Assembly (NCBI GenBank): GCA_934548045.1
Contig: CAKTEM010000003.1
Span: 1-64,000 of the forward strand
DNA from: an uncultured Faecalibacterium sp.
Lineage (GTDB): Bacteria; Bacillota; Clostridia; Oscillospirales; Ruminococcaceae
Reading direction: 5' to 3'
DNA length: 64,000 nt
The translations under genes and the position numbers were made by a program. The notes below the pieces were generated by a model. That model had not been told where the DNA came from and did not search any database. It saw only the letters and a program-made list of their open reading frames with translations. Below, piece after piece: positions 6,972-16,800 of the stretch. Every line of letters begins with the position of its first letter. The first letter of the stretch is position 1.

Positions 6972-8270
6972 TCAACGCTTGACGTTGAAAGCAGCCATGC
7001 CGGGATAAACAGCACTTGCGCCCAGATCCTCCTCGATGCGGAGCAGCTGGTTGTACTTTGCAACACGCTCGGTACGGCTGGGTGCGCCGGTCTTGATCTG
7101 GCAAGTGTTCAGAGCAACAGCGAGGTCTGCGATGGTGGTGTCCTCGGTCTCGCCGGAGCGGTGAGAACTGATGGCGGTGTAACCGGCCTTGTGAGCCATC
7201 TTGATGGCTTCCAGAGTCTCGGAGACAGAACCAATCTGGTTCAGCTTGATGAGGATGGCGTTGCCTGCGCCCAGAGCAATGCCCTTGGATAGACGCTCGG
7301 TGTTGGTGACGAACAGGTCATCGCCGACCAGCTGGACCTTGCCGCCCAGCTCACGGGTCATCTCCTGCCAGCCTTCCCAGTCCTCTTCATCCAGACCATC
7401 CTCGATGGAGATGATGGGATACTTCTCGACCAGGCTCTTCCAGTGTGCGATCAGCTCGCTGGAAGTGTACTCGGTGCCAGCCTTGGGCAGCTTGTAGAAG
7501 CCCTTGCCCTTGGGGCTCTTCCACTCGGAAGAAGCGGCGTCCATTGCCAGCATGAAGTCCTTGCCGGGAACATAACCGGCCTTCTCGATGGCAGCCAGAA
7601 TGGTCTCGATGGTCTCCTCATCGCTGGACAGGTTGGGAGCAAAGCCGCCTTCGTCGCCGACGGAGGTAGCCAGACCCTTGGCCTTCAGGATGGAAGCCAG
7701 CGCGTGGAAGACCTCAGCGCACCAGCGCAGAGCCTCTTTGAAGGAAGGTGCGCCGACGGGCATGATCATGAACTCCTGCGTATCCACGGTGTTGGTCGCA
7801 TGTGCGCCGCCGTTCAGGATGTTCATCATCGGAACGGGCAGGCGGTTGCCGTTGACACCGCCGAGGAAGCGGTACAGAGGCATGTCCAGAGAAGCAGCTG
7901 CTGCACGGCATGCTGCGATGGAGACAGCCAGAATTGCGTTTGCACCCAGATTGGACTTGTCCTTGGTGCCGTCAGCCTTGATCATGGCTGCATCGATGGC
8001 GTAGATGTCGGAAGCATCCATACCGACGACAGCGTCAGCGATGACAGTGTTGATGTTCTCGACAGCCTTGGTGACGCCCTTGCCGAGGTAACGGCTCTTG
8101 TCGCCGTCACGCAGCTCCAGAGCCTCGAACTCACCGGTAGATGCGCCGGAAGGTGCGCAGCCGCGCGCGACCGTGCCATCGGCCAGCGTGATCTCGGCTT
8201 CTACGGTGGGGTTGCCGCGAGAGTCCAAAATCTCACGGCCGATAACGGATTCGATTTCCAGATAGTTCAT
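6972..8270 (-). CDS. eno: Enolase
   Basis: A 432-residue glycolytic enzyme converting 2-phosphoglycerate to phosphoenolpyruvate. The N-terminus IGREILDSRGNPTVE, the loop GAPSGAST-like segment (APSGASTGEFEALE), the metal-ligand region MAMDAASSE / IEDGLDEEDW and the signature ILIKLNQIGSVSET followed by SHRSGETED are all present, with catalytic Lys in LIKLNQ. Full length for a bacterial enolase. The ATG follows TAGGAGGG. It is monocistronic with its own promoter and terminator. Confidence 0.98.
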   Translation of the reverse strand: MNYLEIESVIGREILDSRGNPTVEAEITLADGTVARGCAPSGASTGEFEALELRDGDKSRYLGKGVTKAVENINTVIADAVVGMDASDIYAIDAAMIKADGTKDKSNLGANAILAVSIAACRAAAASLDMPLYRFLGGVNGNRLPVPMMNILNGGAHATNTVDTQEFMIMPVGAPSFKEALRWCAEVFHALASILKAKGLATSVGDEGGFAPNLSSDEETIETILAAIEKAGYVPGKDFMLAMDAASSEWKSPKGKGFYKLPKAGTEYTSSELIAHWKSLVEKYPIISIEDGLDEEDWEGWQEMTRELGGKVQLVGDDLFVTNTERLSKGIALGAGNAILIKLNQIGSVSETLEAIKMAHKAGYTAISSHRSGETEDTTIADLAVALNTCQIKTGAPSRTERVAKYNQLLRIEEDLGASAVYPGMAAFNVKR

Positions 8271-8336
8271 AGAATTACCCTCCTAAATTCACTCCCTGCG
8301 GAATGTGCAGGTAGTATTCGCTAACTAACCGCCTCT

Positions 8337-8365
8337 ATCCTACCACGCATTGCGCCCGAGTGCAA
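8337..8365 (-). promoter_or_regulatory. Enolase promoter
   Basis: On the minus strand TTGCAC, 17-bp spacer, TAGGAT, giving a leader of roughly 60 bases before the ATG at 8270. Confidence 0.65.
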
Positions 8366-8431
8366 GAGAGAATGGCAATGTTAGGGGATGAAAACTTTGT
8401 GAGAGAAAAAGAACTGTACATTATAGAAGGA

Positions 8432-8470
8432 CAGCCCATTTTGGCGGTAACTATCCGATAGAATGGGCTG
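8432..8470. other. Hairpin in the gap between eno and livK
   Basis: CAGCCCATT and AATGGGCTG pair perfectly around a 21-base loop. No T run follows on either strand, so it is not a standard terminator. The rest of the gap 8366-8653 is AT-rich and shows no reading frame I would defend. Confidence 0.35.
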
Positions 8471-8653
8471 CAAAAGACCATCTCATACAGATTTCATACG
8501 ACGCTGTAACTTTTTTGCAACCTGTGAATCGCTTTCATTTTGAAGATTGACGAAATGAACAAAATGAAAAAGTGAACAAAAAACAGGCGTCGCTTTTGTC
8601 TAAAATAGCAAGTTTTGACTGAAACGCCTCTGAAACTATGGACGATTTGTGAA

Positions 8654-8682
8654 TTGCGAACCGGTCTCGACACGACTATAAT
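8654..8682 (+). promoter_or_regulatory. Promoter of the liv operon
   Basis: TTGCGA, 17-bp spacer, perfect TATAAT; leader of about 85 bases to the livK start. Confidence 0.75.
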
Positions 8683-8773
8683 AATGGTAACGAAGCAGAG
8701 CCGCTTTGAGGAAAAGGGTTCTGCTTTGTATCATTTCAACACGAAACTTCCAATCCAAGGAGGATATACAATT

Positions 8774-9994
8774 ATGAAAAAGATGATCTCTCGTCGCAGC
8801 TTTCTGGCTGCTGCCGGTGTCGTTGCTGCTGCCGGCGTTCTGACCGCATGCGGCGGTTCTTCTTCGTCCGCAAGCACCAGCACCGCTGCTTCTGCAGCTG
8901 GCTCTACCGCTGCTTCCGGTGACACCATTAAGGTCGGCGTCATGGGACCCCTGACCGGTGATGTTGCTGTTTACGGTCAGGCTGTCGTCAACGGCGCAAA
9001 CCTGTATCTGGATCAGGTCAACGAAAAGGGCGGCATCAACGGCAAGCAGATCGAGTCCATCACCATGGACGAGCAGGGCGATGCTACTCAGGCTGTCCAG
9101 TGCTTCACCAAGATGTGTGATGAGGGTATCGTCGGTCTGATCGGCGACGTCACCACCACCCCGACTCTGGCCGTTGCTGCTGAGAGCCAGGACTACAACA
9201 TGCCGATGGTCACCGCTTCCGCTACCGCTGAGGCTGTTACTTACGACGCTGAGACCGACACCGTTTACGAGAACGTCTTCCGCGCAACCTTCACCGACCC
9301 GTTCCAGGGCATCAAGATGGCGGACTACGCATACCAGAAGCTGGGCTACACCAAGGCTGCTGTCATCTTCAAGAAGGGCGCAGACTACAACGAAGGTCTG
9401 GCTGAGAACTTCGTGAACGAGTTCGAGTCTCTGGGCGGCACCATCGTCGACGAGGAGAGCTACTCCGACGGCGACGTTGATTACAAGACCCAGCTGACCA
9501 CCATCCTCGGCAAGGATCCCGAGACTGTCTTCTGCCCGAACTACTATCAGGAAGTCGGCCAGATCCTGTCTCAGGCTGAGAGCGTCGGCCTGACCGTTCC
9601 GTTCCTGGGCGGCGACGGCTGGGATGGTCTGGAAGGCTATGCTACCAACGAGCAGCTGACCGACACCTACTTCTGCGCAAACTACGCAAAGGGCTCTAAC
9701 CCCGACTTCGAGGACGCTTACAAGGCAAAGTACGGCGAGGCATATCCCAATGGCTTCTCTCCGCTGGGCTACGACGCTGCTATCACCCTGTGCTACGGTA
9801 TTCAGGCTGCTGAGGACGCAGGTCTGGAAGCTGGCACCGATGAGTACAAGCAGGCTGTCATCGACGCTATCAAGGGCGGCACCATCGAGGGCATCACTGG
9901 TACCTTCACCTTCGACGAGCACAACAACCCCGTCAAGAGCACCGCTATCCTGACCTATGTTGATGGCGCACCTGTCCTGAAGGAAATGTTCTAA
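8774..9994 (+). CDS. livK: Branched-chain amino acid ABC transporter, substrate-binding lipoprotein
   Basis: A 406-residue periplasmic-binding-fold protein (type I, Leu/Ile/Val-binding family), tethered outside the membrane. The N-terminus reads MKKMISRRSFLAAAG followed by a hydrophobic stretch and the lipobox LTAC, then a Ser/Ala/Thr-rich linker to about residue 48. The mature domain opens with IKVGVMGPLTGDVAVYGQ, typical for the family. SRRSFL also fits a twin-arginine motif, so export could be Tat-linked. The ATG follows GGAGG by about 10 bases; it was preferred over an upstream in-frame start because the signal peptide begins here. Confidence 0.93.
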   Translation: MKKMISRRSFLAAAGVVAAAGVLTACGGSSSSASTSTAASAAGSTAASGDTIKVGVMGPLTGDVAVYGQAVVNGANLYLDQVNEKGGINGKQIESITMDEQGDATQAVQCFTKMCDEGIVGLIGDVTTTPTLAVAAESQDYNMPMVTASATAEAVTYDAETDTVYENVFRATFTDPFQGIKMADYAYQKLGYTKAAVIFKKGADYNEGLAENFVNEFESLGGTIVDEESYSDGDVDYKTQLTTILGKDPETVFCPNYYQEVGQILSQAESVGLTVPFLGGDGWDGLEGYATNEQLTDTYFCANYAKGSNPDFEDAYKAKYGEAYPNGFSPLGYDAAITLCYGIQAAEDAGLEAGTDEYKQAVIDAIKGGTIEGITGTFTFDEHNNPVKSTAILTYVDGAPVLKEMF

Positions 9995-10055
9995 GTTTCA
10001 GGCTGCGGCACCGGTGCTGCACCGACTGAGACAGTCTAATCTATCTTGATCCATT

Positions 10056-10100
10056 GCGGAGACCGCCGGAACAGGTTTGCCCGACAGTCTCCGCTTTTTT
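10056..10100 (+). terminator. Hairpin with T run between livK and livH
   Basis: GCGGAGAC pairs with GTCTCCGC followed by six T. Placed between binding-protein and permease genes it probably reduces read-through, giving more LivK than membrane components. Confidence 0.75.
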
Positions 10101-10124
10101 ATTTTGGAAAGGAAGTATCAACCC

Positions 10125-11003
10125 ATGACAGTGTTTTTCAGTCAGCTGATCAACGGTCTTTCCCTTGGCAGCATCTACGCGCTGATCGCGTTGGGCTACA
10201 GCATGGTTTACGGTATCATCCTGCTGCTGAACTTTGCTCACGGCGACGTCATCATGGTAGGTGCGTACATGTCGTGGTTCGTTATGAACCAGCTGGGGCT
10301 TGGCCCGGTCACCGCAGTCTGCGCGACCATCATTACCTGTACCCTGCTGGGCGTTGTAATTGAGAAAGTCGCTTACACGCCGCTGCGCTCCGCACCCCGT
10401 ATCTCGCTGCTTATCACAGCAATTGGCGTCTCCTTCTTCCTCGAGTACACCGCTGAGCTGATCATGGGCTCGGGTGCAAAGGTCATTCCGTCCTACTACG
10501 ACGCCAAGACCTTCTACATCGGCAAGGTTCCTCTGGGCCTGACCTCCATCATCACGCTGGTCGTCACCATCCTGTCCATGCTGGTCCTGACCTTCCTCGT
10601 CCAGAAGACCAAGCTCGGCAAGGCCATGCGCGCCGTCTCGGAAGATATGGACGCCGCTCGTCTGATGGGCATCAATGTCAACAGCACCATCTCCTTCACC
10701 TTCGCAGTCGGTTCCGCTCTGGCTGGTATCGGCGCAGTCCTGTACTGCTGCTCCTATCCGCAGGCGACCCCGACTATGGGCTCCATGCTGGGCCTGAAAG
10801 CCTTCGTTGCAGCCGTTCTGGGCGGCATCGGTTCGATCCCCGGTGCCATGATCGGCGGCATCGCCATCGGCCTGTGTGAGTGCTTCGTCTCTGCGATCGG
10901 CCTGTCCGCTTGGAAGGACGCCGTCACGTTCGCGATTCTGATCATCGTTCTGCTGGTCAAGCCCACCGGTTTCCTTGGCCGTCAGGTGCAGGAAAAGGTG
11001 TAA
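10125..11003 (+). CDS. livH: Branched-chain amino acid ABC transporter permease LivH
   Basis: A 292-residue inner-membrane permease with about eight hydrophobic helices. It opens with FFSQLINGLSLGSIYALIAL and contains LNFAHGDVIMVGAY, the standard LivH phrases, and ends with LLVKPTGFLG. The start at 10125 follows AAAGGAAG. It pairs with LivM to form the channel of the high-affinity Leu/Ile/Val importer; the next gene is 15 bases downstream. Confidence 0.95.
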   Translation: MTVFFSQLINGLSLGSIYALIALGYSMVYGIILLLNFAHGDVIMVGAYMSWFVMNQLGLGPVTAVCATIITCTLLGVVIEKVAYTPLRSAPRISLLITAIGVSFFLEYTAELIMGSGAKVIPSYYDAKTFYIGKVPLGLTSIITLVVTILSMLVLTFLVQKTKLGKAMRAVSEDMDAARLMGINVNSTISFTFAVGSALAGIGAVLYCCSYPQATPTMGSMLGLKAFVAAVLGGIGSIPGAMIGGIAIGLCECFVSAIGLSAWKDAVTFAILIIVLLVKPTGFLGRQVQEKV

Positions 11004-11018
11004 AGGGGGATTTGGAAA

Positions 11019-12044
11019 ATGAATACAAAACGCAAAACCCTGAAAATGCCGGTGCGCTACCTGATGAACCTCGTTCTGGTGGCTCTCTGCTTCGTTCTGC
11101 TGTCCTTCATGACCCAGAACGTCCTCACGACCTATCAGAATAAGGTCATGATGAGCGTCGGCATCAATATCATTCTGGCCGTCTCCCTGAACGTCGCCAC
11201 CGGTTATCTGGGCCAGCTGCCGCTGGGTCACGCCGGTTTCATGGCTGTCGGTGCATACACCTGTGCGCTGTTCACGAAATACAGCAACCTGCCCTCCGGT
11301 GTCGCATTTGCGGTCGGTCTGGCACTGGGTGCCGTCATGGCTGGCATCTTTGGTATCCTCATCGGCATCCCGGCTCTTCGCCTGACCGGTGACTACCTCG
11401 CCATCCTGACTCTGGGCTTCGGCGAGATCATCCGTATCACCCTGAACAACATCGACGATGTGCTGGGCTTCAAGCTGTTCTACGGCGCAAAGGGCCTGAA
11501 AAACATCCCGAAATATTCCAACTACTGGAACGTCTTCCTCTGTGTCGTCATCACCTGCTTTGCTATCCACGCCATGATGAAATCCCGTCATGGCCGCGCG
11601 ATCCTGGCTGTCCGTGATAACGAGATCGCTGCTGAGAGCTGCGGCATCCAGACTACTTATTATAAGGTCATGGCGTTCGCCTTCTCCGCTGCTTTCGCAG
11701 GTCTGGCTGGCGGCCTGTACGCCTGCTATCTGGGCGTCCTCGATCCGTCGACCTTCGGCTTCATGAAGTCCATCGAGATCCTTGTTATGGTCGTTCTGGG
11801 CGGCATGGGCTCTATGCTCGGCTCCATCCTGTCGGCGACTGTCCTTACCATCCTGCCCGAGGCGACCCGAAGCTTCGAGAGCTACCGCATGGTGGTCTAT
11901 TCGCTGGTGCTGATCCTGATGATGATCTTCCGCCCGGGCGGACTGCTTGGCAGCTATGACTTCTCGATGAGCCGCATCGTGGAAAAAGTGATGAACGGCG
12001 AGCTGTTCCACAAGAATAACAAGGAGGGTGCAGACCATGAGTGA
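11019..12044 (+). CDS. livM: Branched-chain amino acid ABC transporter permease LivM
   Basis: A 341-residue membrane permease. The first helix follows a basic N-terminus; the segments SLNVATGYLGQLPLGHAGF and LRLTGDYLAILTLGFGEI are family hallmarks, and the C-terminal FRPGGLLG is shared with LivM. RBS GGGGG precedes the ATG. Its last 8 bases overlap livG, implying coupled translation. Confidence 0.95.
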   Translation: MNTKRKTLKMPVRYLMNLVLVALCFVLLSFMTQNVLTTYQNKVMMSVGINIILAVSLNVATGYLGQLPLGHAGFMAVGAYTCALFTKYSNLPSGVAFAVGLALGAVMAGIFGILIGIPALRLTGDYLAILTLGFGEIIRITLNNIDDVLGFKLFYGAKGLKNIPKYSNYWNVFLCVVITCFAIHAMMKSRHGRAILAVRDNEIAAESCGIQTTYYKVMAFAFSAAFAGLAGGLYACYLGVLDPSTFGFMKSIEILVMVVLGGMGSMLGSILSATVLTILPEATRSFESYRMVVYSLVLILMMIFRPGGLLGSYDFSMSRIVEKVMNGELFHKNNKEGADHE

Positions 12045-12876
12045 GTTTAAGACTTCCCTGAACAGTGTTCCCTCCGGCGGCTTCCTGACCGACCGTGATA
12101 AGGACAAAAAGCCCATTCTGGACGTCCGTGAACTGGGCATCGACTTCGGCGGTCTGACTGCCGTTGACGGTTTCAACCTGATGATCGGCCGCAACGAAAT
12201 TACCGGTCTGATCGGCCCGAACGGTGCCGGTAAGACCACCGTCTTCAACCTGCTGACGAATGTTTATCAGCCGACCCGTGGCTCCATCCTGATCGACGGT
12301 ATGCCGACTGCTGGTAAGAAGACCTATCAGGTCAACCGGATGGGTGTTGCCCGTACTTTCCAGAATATCCGCCTGTTCAAAGATCTGTCCGTCATCGACA
12401 ACGTGAAGGTCGGCTTGCACGAGTCCATGAAGTACAATCTGGCCGAGTCCATCTTCCGCCTGCCGAACTACTGGAAGGAAGAAAAGAAGACGACCGAGCG
12501 TGCGCTCGAGCTGCTGGATATCTTCCACATGACCGACCTCGCCGAGGCAAAGGCAGGCAGCCTGCCCTACGGCGCACAGCGTCGTCTGGAGATCATCCGC
12601 GCATTGGCGACCAGCCCGAAGCTGCTGCTTCTGGACGAGCCTGCTGCCGGCATGAACCCCTCCGAGACCGCAGAACTGACCGATACCATCCGCCGCATCC
12701 GTGACGAGTTCAACATCGCCGTCCTGCTCATTGAGCATGATATGAGCCTTGTCATGGGCATCTGCGAGGGCATCGCGGTGCTGAACTTCGGCCGCATCAT
12801 TGCAAAGGGTACTCCCGAGGAGATCCGCAACAATCCCCAGGTCATCGAAGCCTACCTGGGCAAGAAGGAGGGCTAA
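12037..12876 (+). CDS. livG: Branched-chain amino acid ABC transporter ATPase LivG
   Basis: A 279-residue nucleotide-binding subunit. Walker A is GPNGAGKTT (about residue 63). The ABC signature region reads LPYGAQRRLEIIRAL, with YGAQ in place of LSGGQ as is usual in LivG. Walker B is LLLLDEPAAGMN, and the switch His lies in LIEHDM. The ATG at 12037 follows AAGGAGG by 9 bases; a GTG at 12028 abuts that site and is rejected. A 30-residue polar N-terminal extension precedes the core domain. Confidence 0.95.
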   Translation: MSEFKTSLNSVPSGGFLTDRDKDKKPILDVRELGIDFGGLTAVDGFNLMIGRNEITGLIGPNGAGKTTVFNLLTNVYQPTRGSILIDGMPTAGKKTYQVNRMGVARTFQNIRLFKDLSVIDNVKVGLHESMKYNLAESIFRLPNYWKEEKKTTERALELLDIFHMTDLAEAKAGSLPYGAQRRLEIIRALATSPKLLLLDEPAAGMNPSETAELTDTIRRIRDEFNIAVLLIEHDMSLVMGICEGIAVLNFGRIIAKGTPEEIRNNPQVIEAYLGKKEG

Positions 12877-12879
12877 ACG

Positions 12880-13593
12880 ATGGCAGATTCCATGCTGAAA
12901 GTTGATAACATCAACGTCTACTACGGCAATATCCACGCCGTCAAGGATGTCTCGTTCGAGGTCCACGAGGGCGAGATCGTCACCCTGATCGGTGCCAACG
13001 GCGCAGGCAAGTCCACCACCCTGAAAACCATCTCCGGTCTGCTCCACCCGAAGACCGGCGATGTGATCTACAAGGGCAAGAGCATCAAGGGGATGCGCGC
13101 GCATAAAATCGTGGAGGCTGGTCTGGCACAGGTTCCGGAAGGCCGTCACGTCTTCCTGCACATGACTGTTGAGGAGAACCTCGATATGGGCGGCTACACC
13201 CAGCCTGCTTCGACCATCGCTCCCAACAAGGAGAAGGTCTTTGAGCTGTTCCCCCGTTTGAAGGAACGCCGCCGCCAGCTGGCCGGTACTATGTCCGGCG
13301 GCGAGCAGCAGATGCTGGCAATGGGACGCGCTCTGATGAGCAACGCCTCTATGCTGATGCTGGATGAACCGTCGATGGGCCTGTCTCCGCTGCTGGTGCA
13401 GGAAATTTTCGATATCATCAAAAATATCCATAAAGAGGGCATGACCATCCTGCTGGTCGAGCAGAACGCGCAGATGGCTCTGTCCGTCGCAGACCGCGCC
13501 TATGTCCTCGAGACCGGCCGTGTCGTTATGAATGGCACCGGTGCCGAGCTGCTTACCAATGAGCGCGTCCGCAGCGCGTATCTGGGTGGCTGA
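12880..13593 (+). CDS. livF: Branched-chain amino acid ABC transporter ATPase LivF
   Basis: A 237-residue second ATPase of the importer. Walker A GANGAGKST, signature LAGTMSGGEQQMLAMGRAL, Walker B LMLDEPSMGLSP, and switch His replaced by Gln in LLVEQN, as normal for LivF. It begins 3 bases after livG and ends the operon, followed by a terminator. With LivK, LivH, LivM and LivG it completes the transporter. Confidence 0.96.
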   Translation: MADSMLKVDNINVYYGNIHAVKDVSFEVHEGEIVTLIGANGAGKSTTLKTISGLLHPKTGDVIYKGKSIKGMRAHKIVEAGLAQVPEGRHVFLHMTVEENLDMGGYTQPASTIAPNKEKVFELFPRLKERRRQLAGTMSGGEQQMLAMGRALMSNASMLMLDEPSMGLSPLLVQEIFDIIKNIHKEGMTILLVEQNAQMALSVADRAYVLETGRVVMNGTGAELLTNERVRSAYLGG

Positions 13594-13617
13594 GTTTCAA
13601 GCAATAATCGTATTTTT

Positions 13618-13653
13618 AAACCTTCCGATGAACGTCGGGAGGTTTTTGTTTTT
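13618..13653 (+). terminator. Terminator of the liv operon
   Basis: CCTTCCGA / TCGGGAGG stem (one G-T pair) followed by TTTTTGTTTTT. Confidence 0.75.
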
Positions 13654-13703
13654 GTGATAAATTCCAATAAAAAAGACGAAATTTTGCAATAGGTCACAAA
13701 AAT

Positions 13704-13715
13704 AAAGTATACAAG
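13704..13715 (+). promoter_or_regulatory. GTATACAAG motif upstream of the surface protein (copy 3)
   Basis: AAAGTATACAAG, the same 12 bases as at 3264 before uxuA, ending 9 bases before the -35 element of the surface-protein promoter. Confidence 0.5.
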
Positions 13716-13724
13716 GTAAAAATG

Positions 13725-13752
13725 TGGAAAATTTGTGACGAGATGCTATAAT
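13725..13752 (+). promoter_or_regulatory. Promoter of the giant surface protein
   Basis: TGGAAA, 16-bp spacer, TATAAT preceded by TGC, an extended -10 element that can compensate for the weaker -35. Confidence 0.6.
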
Positions 13753-13817
13753 AAAGCCAATGGGGATTCTATTGCAGATTTCTATCCGAAAATCAAAAAG
13801 AAAAGAGGAATTTGAAA

Positions 13818-16800
13818 ATGCGATTACGGAAAAAACAGGCACTGCGTATCGTCAGCTCGGTTCTGGCAGCAAGCATGGCACTGTCGGCGTTCCCTACGGC
13901 AGCGTTTGCGGCTGGAACTCCTCAAAAGACAGAAGCTGAAAATTCAGCTGTGGAAACACAGGCCGAAGATTCGCAGGATAATCTGGCGACGCTGGAATTC
14001 GATGAGAACGGTCTTCCCATCGGTGAAGGCAACGCAGAGGAAGGCTGGACGTATGATGACTCAGAGCTGACGATTTATGAAGGCTTCAGCTGCGATTTAG
14101 GCGGACAAACAATAAACTGTTCTCTTAAAAACTATGGCAACCTGAGGAATGGCGTTTTTACGCATGCTGTGGAAAACTATGGTACAATTGAAAATAGTAC
14201 ACTGTCGGAATACAAAGAATCACCAGATTCTACAGAAGCTACGTGGTACCAGTGTGTAAATTATGGTACTTTTAAAGATGTCAGCGGTGAGGGTATTCGC
14301 AACGTATTAAGCTTTGAAAACAGTGTGATTATTGGAGGAAAGTTTGCTAGCCTTTCTCTCTATGATGAGAGTGCCGTTGAAAATGCAGATATCGCTTATC
14401 TGAATGCCTCAGAAGGTAGTACGATTAAAAACAGTATCTTTGGAGGAAAATCAAATGGGGCTTTCATTCCTAGCGATGCGCGCGTATTGAAATTCGCAGT
14501 AGAAAGTACGCAAATCACTGCAACTGTTAACGATATCATCACAGTTGAAGCCTGTGGTTGGAATGAAGACTCTAGTAAGGTTTATGTTGTGGGTGACCGT
14601 AACATTAAGGCAACTTATGTAGCTTGTGCTTCTCCGGATTTTGAATTTGGTGGTTGGACGGTAGATCGGGAAATTGACGGCTTGCAGGAAAGTGAAGAAC
14701 AGAAAACGGTCAATTTTACTATGCCGGAAAGCAATGTTGTGTTGACGGCTACAGAAAGATATTATGAACTGGAAATGGAAGGAGGAAAGCCTAAATATAA
14801 GGGAAATAAAACGAGTGGTTGGACATATAAAGTTGTTAATTATGACGATGGCAGTACCATGGATAGATTAACGATTTATAGTAATTATGTCCATGATTTT
14901 AAAGGAGAAAAAATAGATTGTAAAGTTGAAAACTATGGTGAGTTAAGCAATGGCGTTTTCACACGTGCTGTAGAAAATTATGGAGTAATTAAAGATAGTA
15001 AAATTTCGACATATAAGCCGGAAGATTCGCCGGAAGATTCGTCTGTATCTTCTGCATCGGAATGGTGCTATAACTATGGAACGCTCGAAAATATTGAAGA
15101 TGTCAGTGAAAGCGGTGTTCGCACGGTAAATAACTATGAAAATGGTGTGATTTTCGGTGGAAAATTAAAAAGTGTCTATAATTTAAATGGAGGAATTTTA
15201 AAAAATTCCGATGTGGGTGAATTGTGGGTGATGGAAGGAGGGATAATTGAAAATACGGTGTTTCAATTAAATGAACACAGCGATTTGATTCCAGATAATG
15301 CTAAAGTTTTAACATTTTCTGATAAGGCAACGGTCAATGGAATTGTGAAACCATATGTATGGAATGCAAGGACTGATAAAGTTTATGTGATTGGAGACCG
15401 AAATGTTGAGGTAACGTATACTGGAGAATCTGAAGAGTTTGATGGTTGGAACATCGATCCGGAACCCACTGAGTGGATGGAAGCCGATGACAAAAAGACC
15501 ATAAGCTTCACTCCGAACAATGATGTCACATTAACTGCTAAGGAAAAGTCTTATACCTTGAGCATTAAGGATGGAAAACCAGAAGGCAAAGGTAATAAGA
15601 CGAGTGGCTGGACATATGATAGCACCGAGAATCGGTTGACTATCTACAAAGGTTTTGAATTTGAGTTCGGAACGCAAACCATAGATTGTAGTGTGTGGAA
15701 CGAGGGCACTATAAAAAATGGTGTTTTCACGCATGGAATCGAGAATTACGGTACTGTAGAAAATAGTAAGTTTACGAGTTTCAAGACAGGAAACGATACA
15801 TCTACGACGTACGGTGTCAGCAATTCTGGAATGATGATAGACGTTGTTGACGAAAGCGACAATACTTACAATCAGTATAATGGTGTGATTGATGGTGGCA
15901 AATTTGGCTATATCGACAATCACAACTTGGTTAAAAATGCGGATATCAAAAAACTGCATTTTAGTGAAGGTGGCAGCGTTGAAAATTGTGTCTTTGGTAT
16001 GTGGTCGGGTGAGGATGCTCCCGAGAACGCCTATGTGCTGACATTTTCTGCTGACGCGACAGTCAATGATTTCATTAGTGTTGAACCGAATGAATGGGAT
16101 GAAAGCTCCAAAAAGATTTTTGTTGTTGGCAATCGGGAAGTTTTAGTAAAGTATAATGGCGACGCAGAAAGTTTTGGTGGCTGGAAAGTAACGCCTGAAG
16201 TTGAGATGGAAAAGGTTGACGATATAACGGTCAAGTTTGTAAATCTGACTTCGGATATCACACTGTCTGCAACAGAGAAGGCTGTTGAGTTGACTTTTGA
16301 CGAAGACGGTTATCCGGTAGGCAAGGGCAACAAAACGAGCGGCTGGACATACGATGGTTACACGTTGAAATTCTATGAGGGATATACCTTTAGTCAGGAT
16401 GTTATTGTAAATTGCTCTGTTGAAAATGCTGGTACAATTACAGATGGTACATTTACTAAAGGCGTATCCAACTACATTTGGGCTGATGGAGAGCAAATCT
16501 GTGGTACGGTCACCGGAGGCATCTTTGCTGGACTTTCCATTGCTTCGGATGAGAATATGCCGGAAAACATGTATGTGTTGGCAGCAATCAATTCAAAAAT
16601 CAACGGTGTTATAGATGATACCGCTGAAATCGTTGGCGAGAACCGAAAAGTTACAGTAACAGCTAACTTGAGCGATGATGAATTTGAATCTTGGAATGAT
16701 GTCAGCGGCATTGGCATTGATACAGATTCGAAAACGCTTGAGTTTGTGATGCCTTCTCAGAATGTGATTCTGAGGATCAATTATAAAGATCGTCCGTTGG

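Noticed and set aside
8432..8470. Terminator upstream of livK
   Set aside because: A good stem, but neither strand has a T run and no gene ends there.
10041..12248. A 735-codon open frame on the minus strand opposite livH, livM and livG
   Set aside because: It is the mirror of three real genes with well-conserved motifs. Its translation is His/Gln/Asp-rich and domain-free, and such long shadows are common at this GC content.
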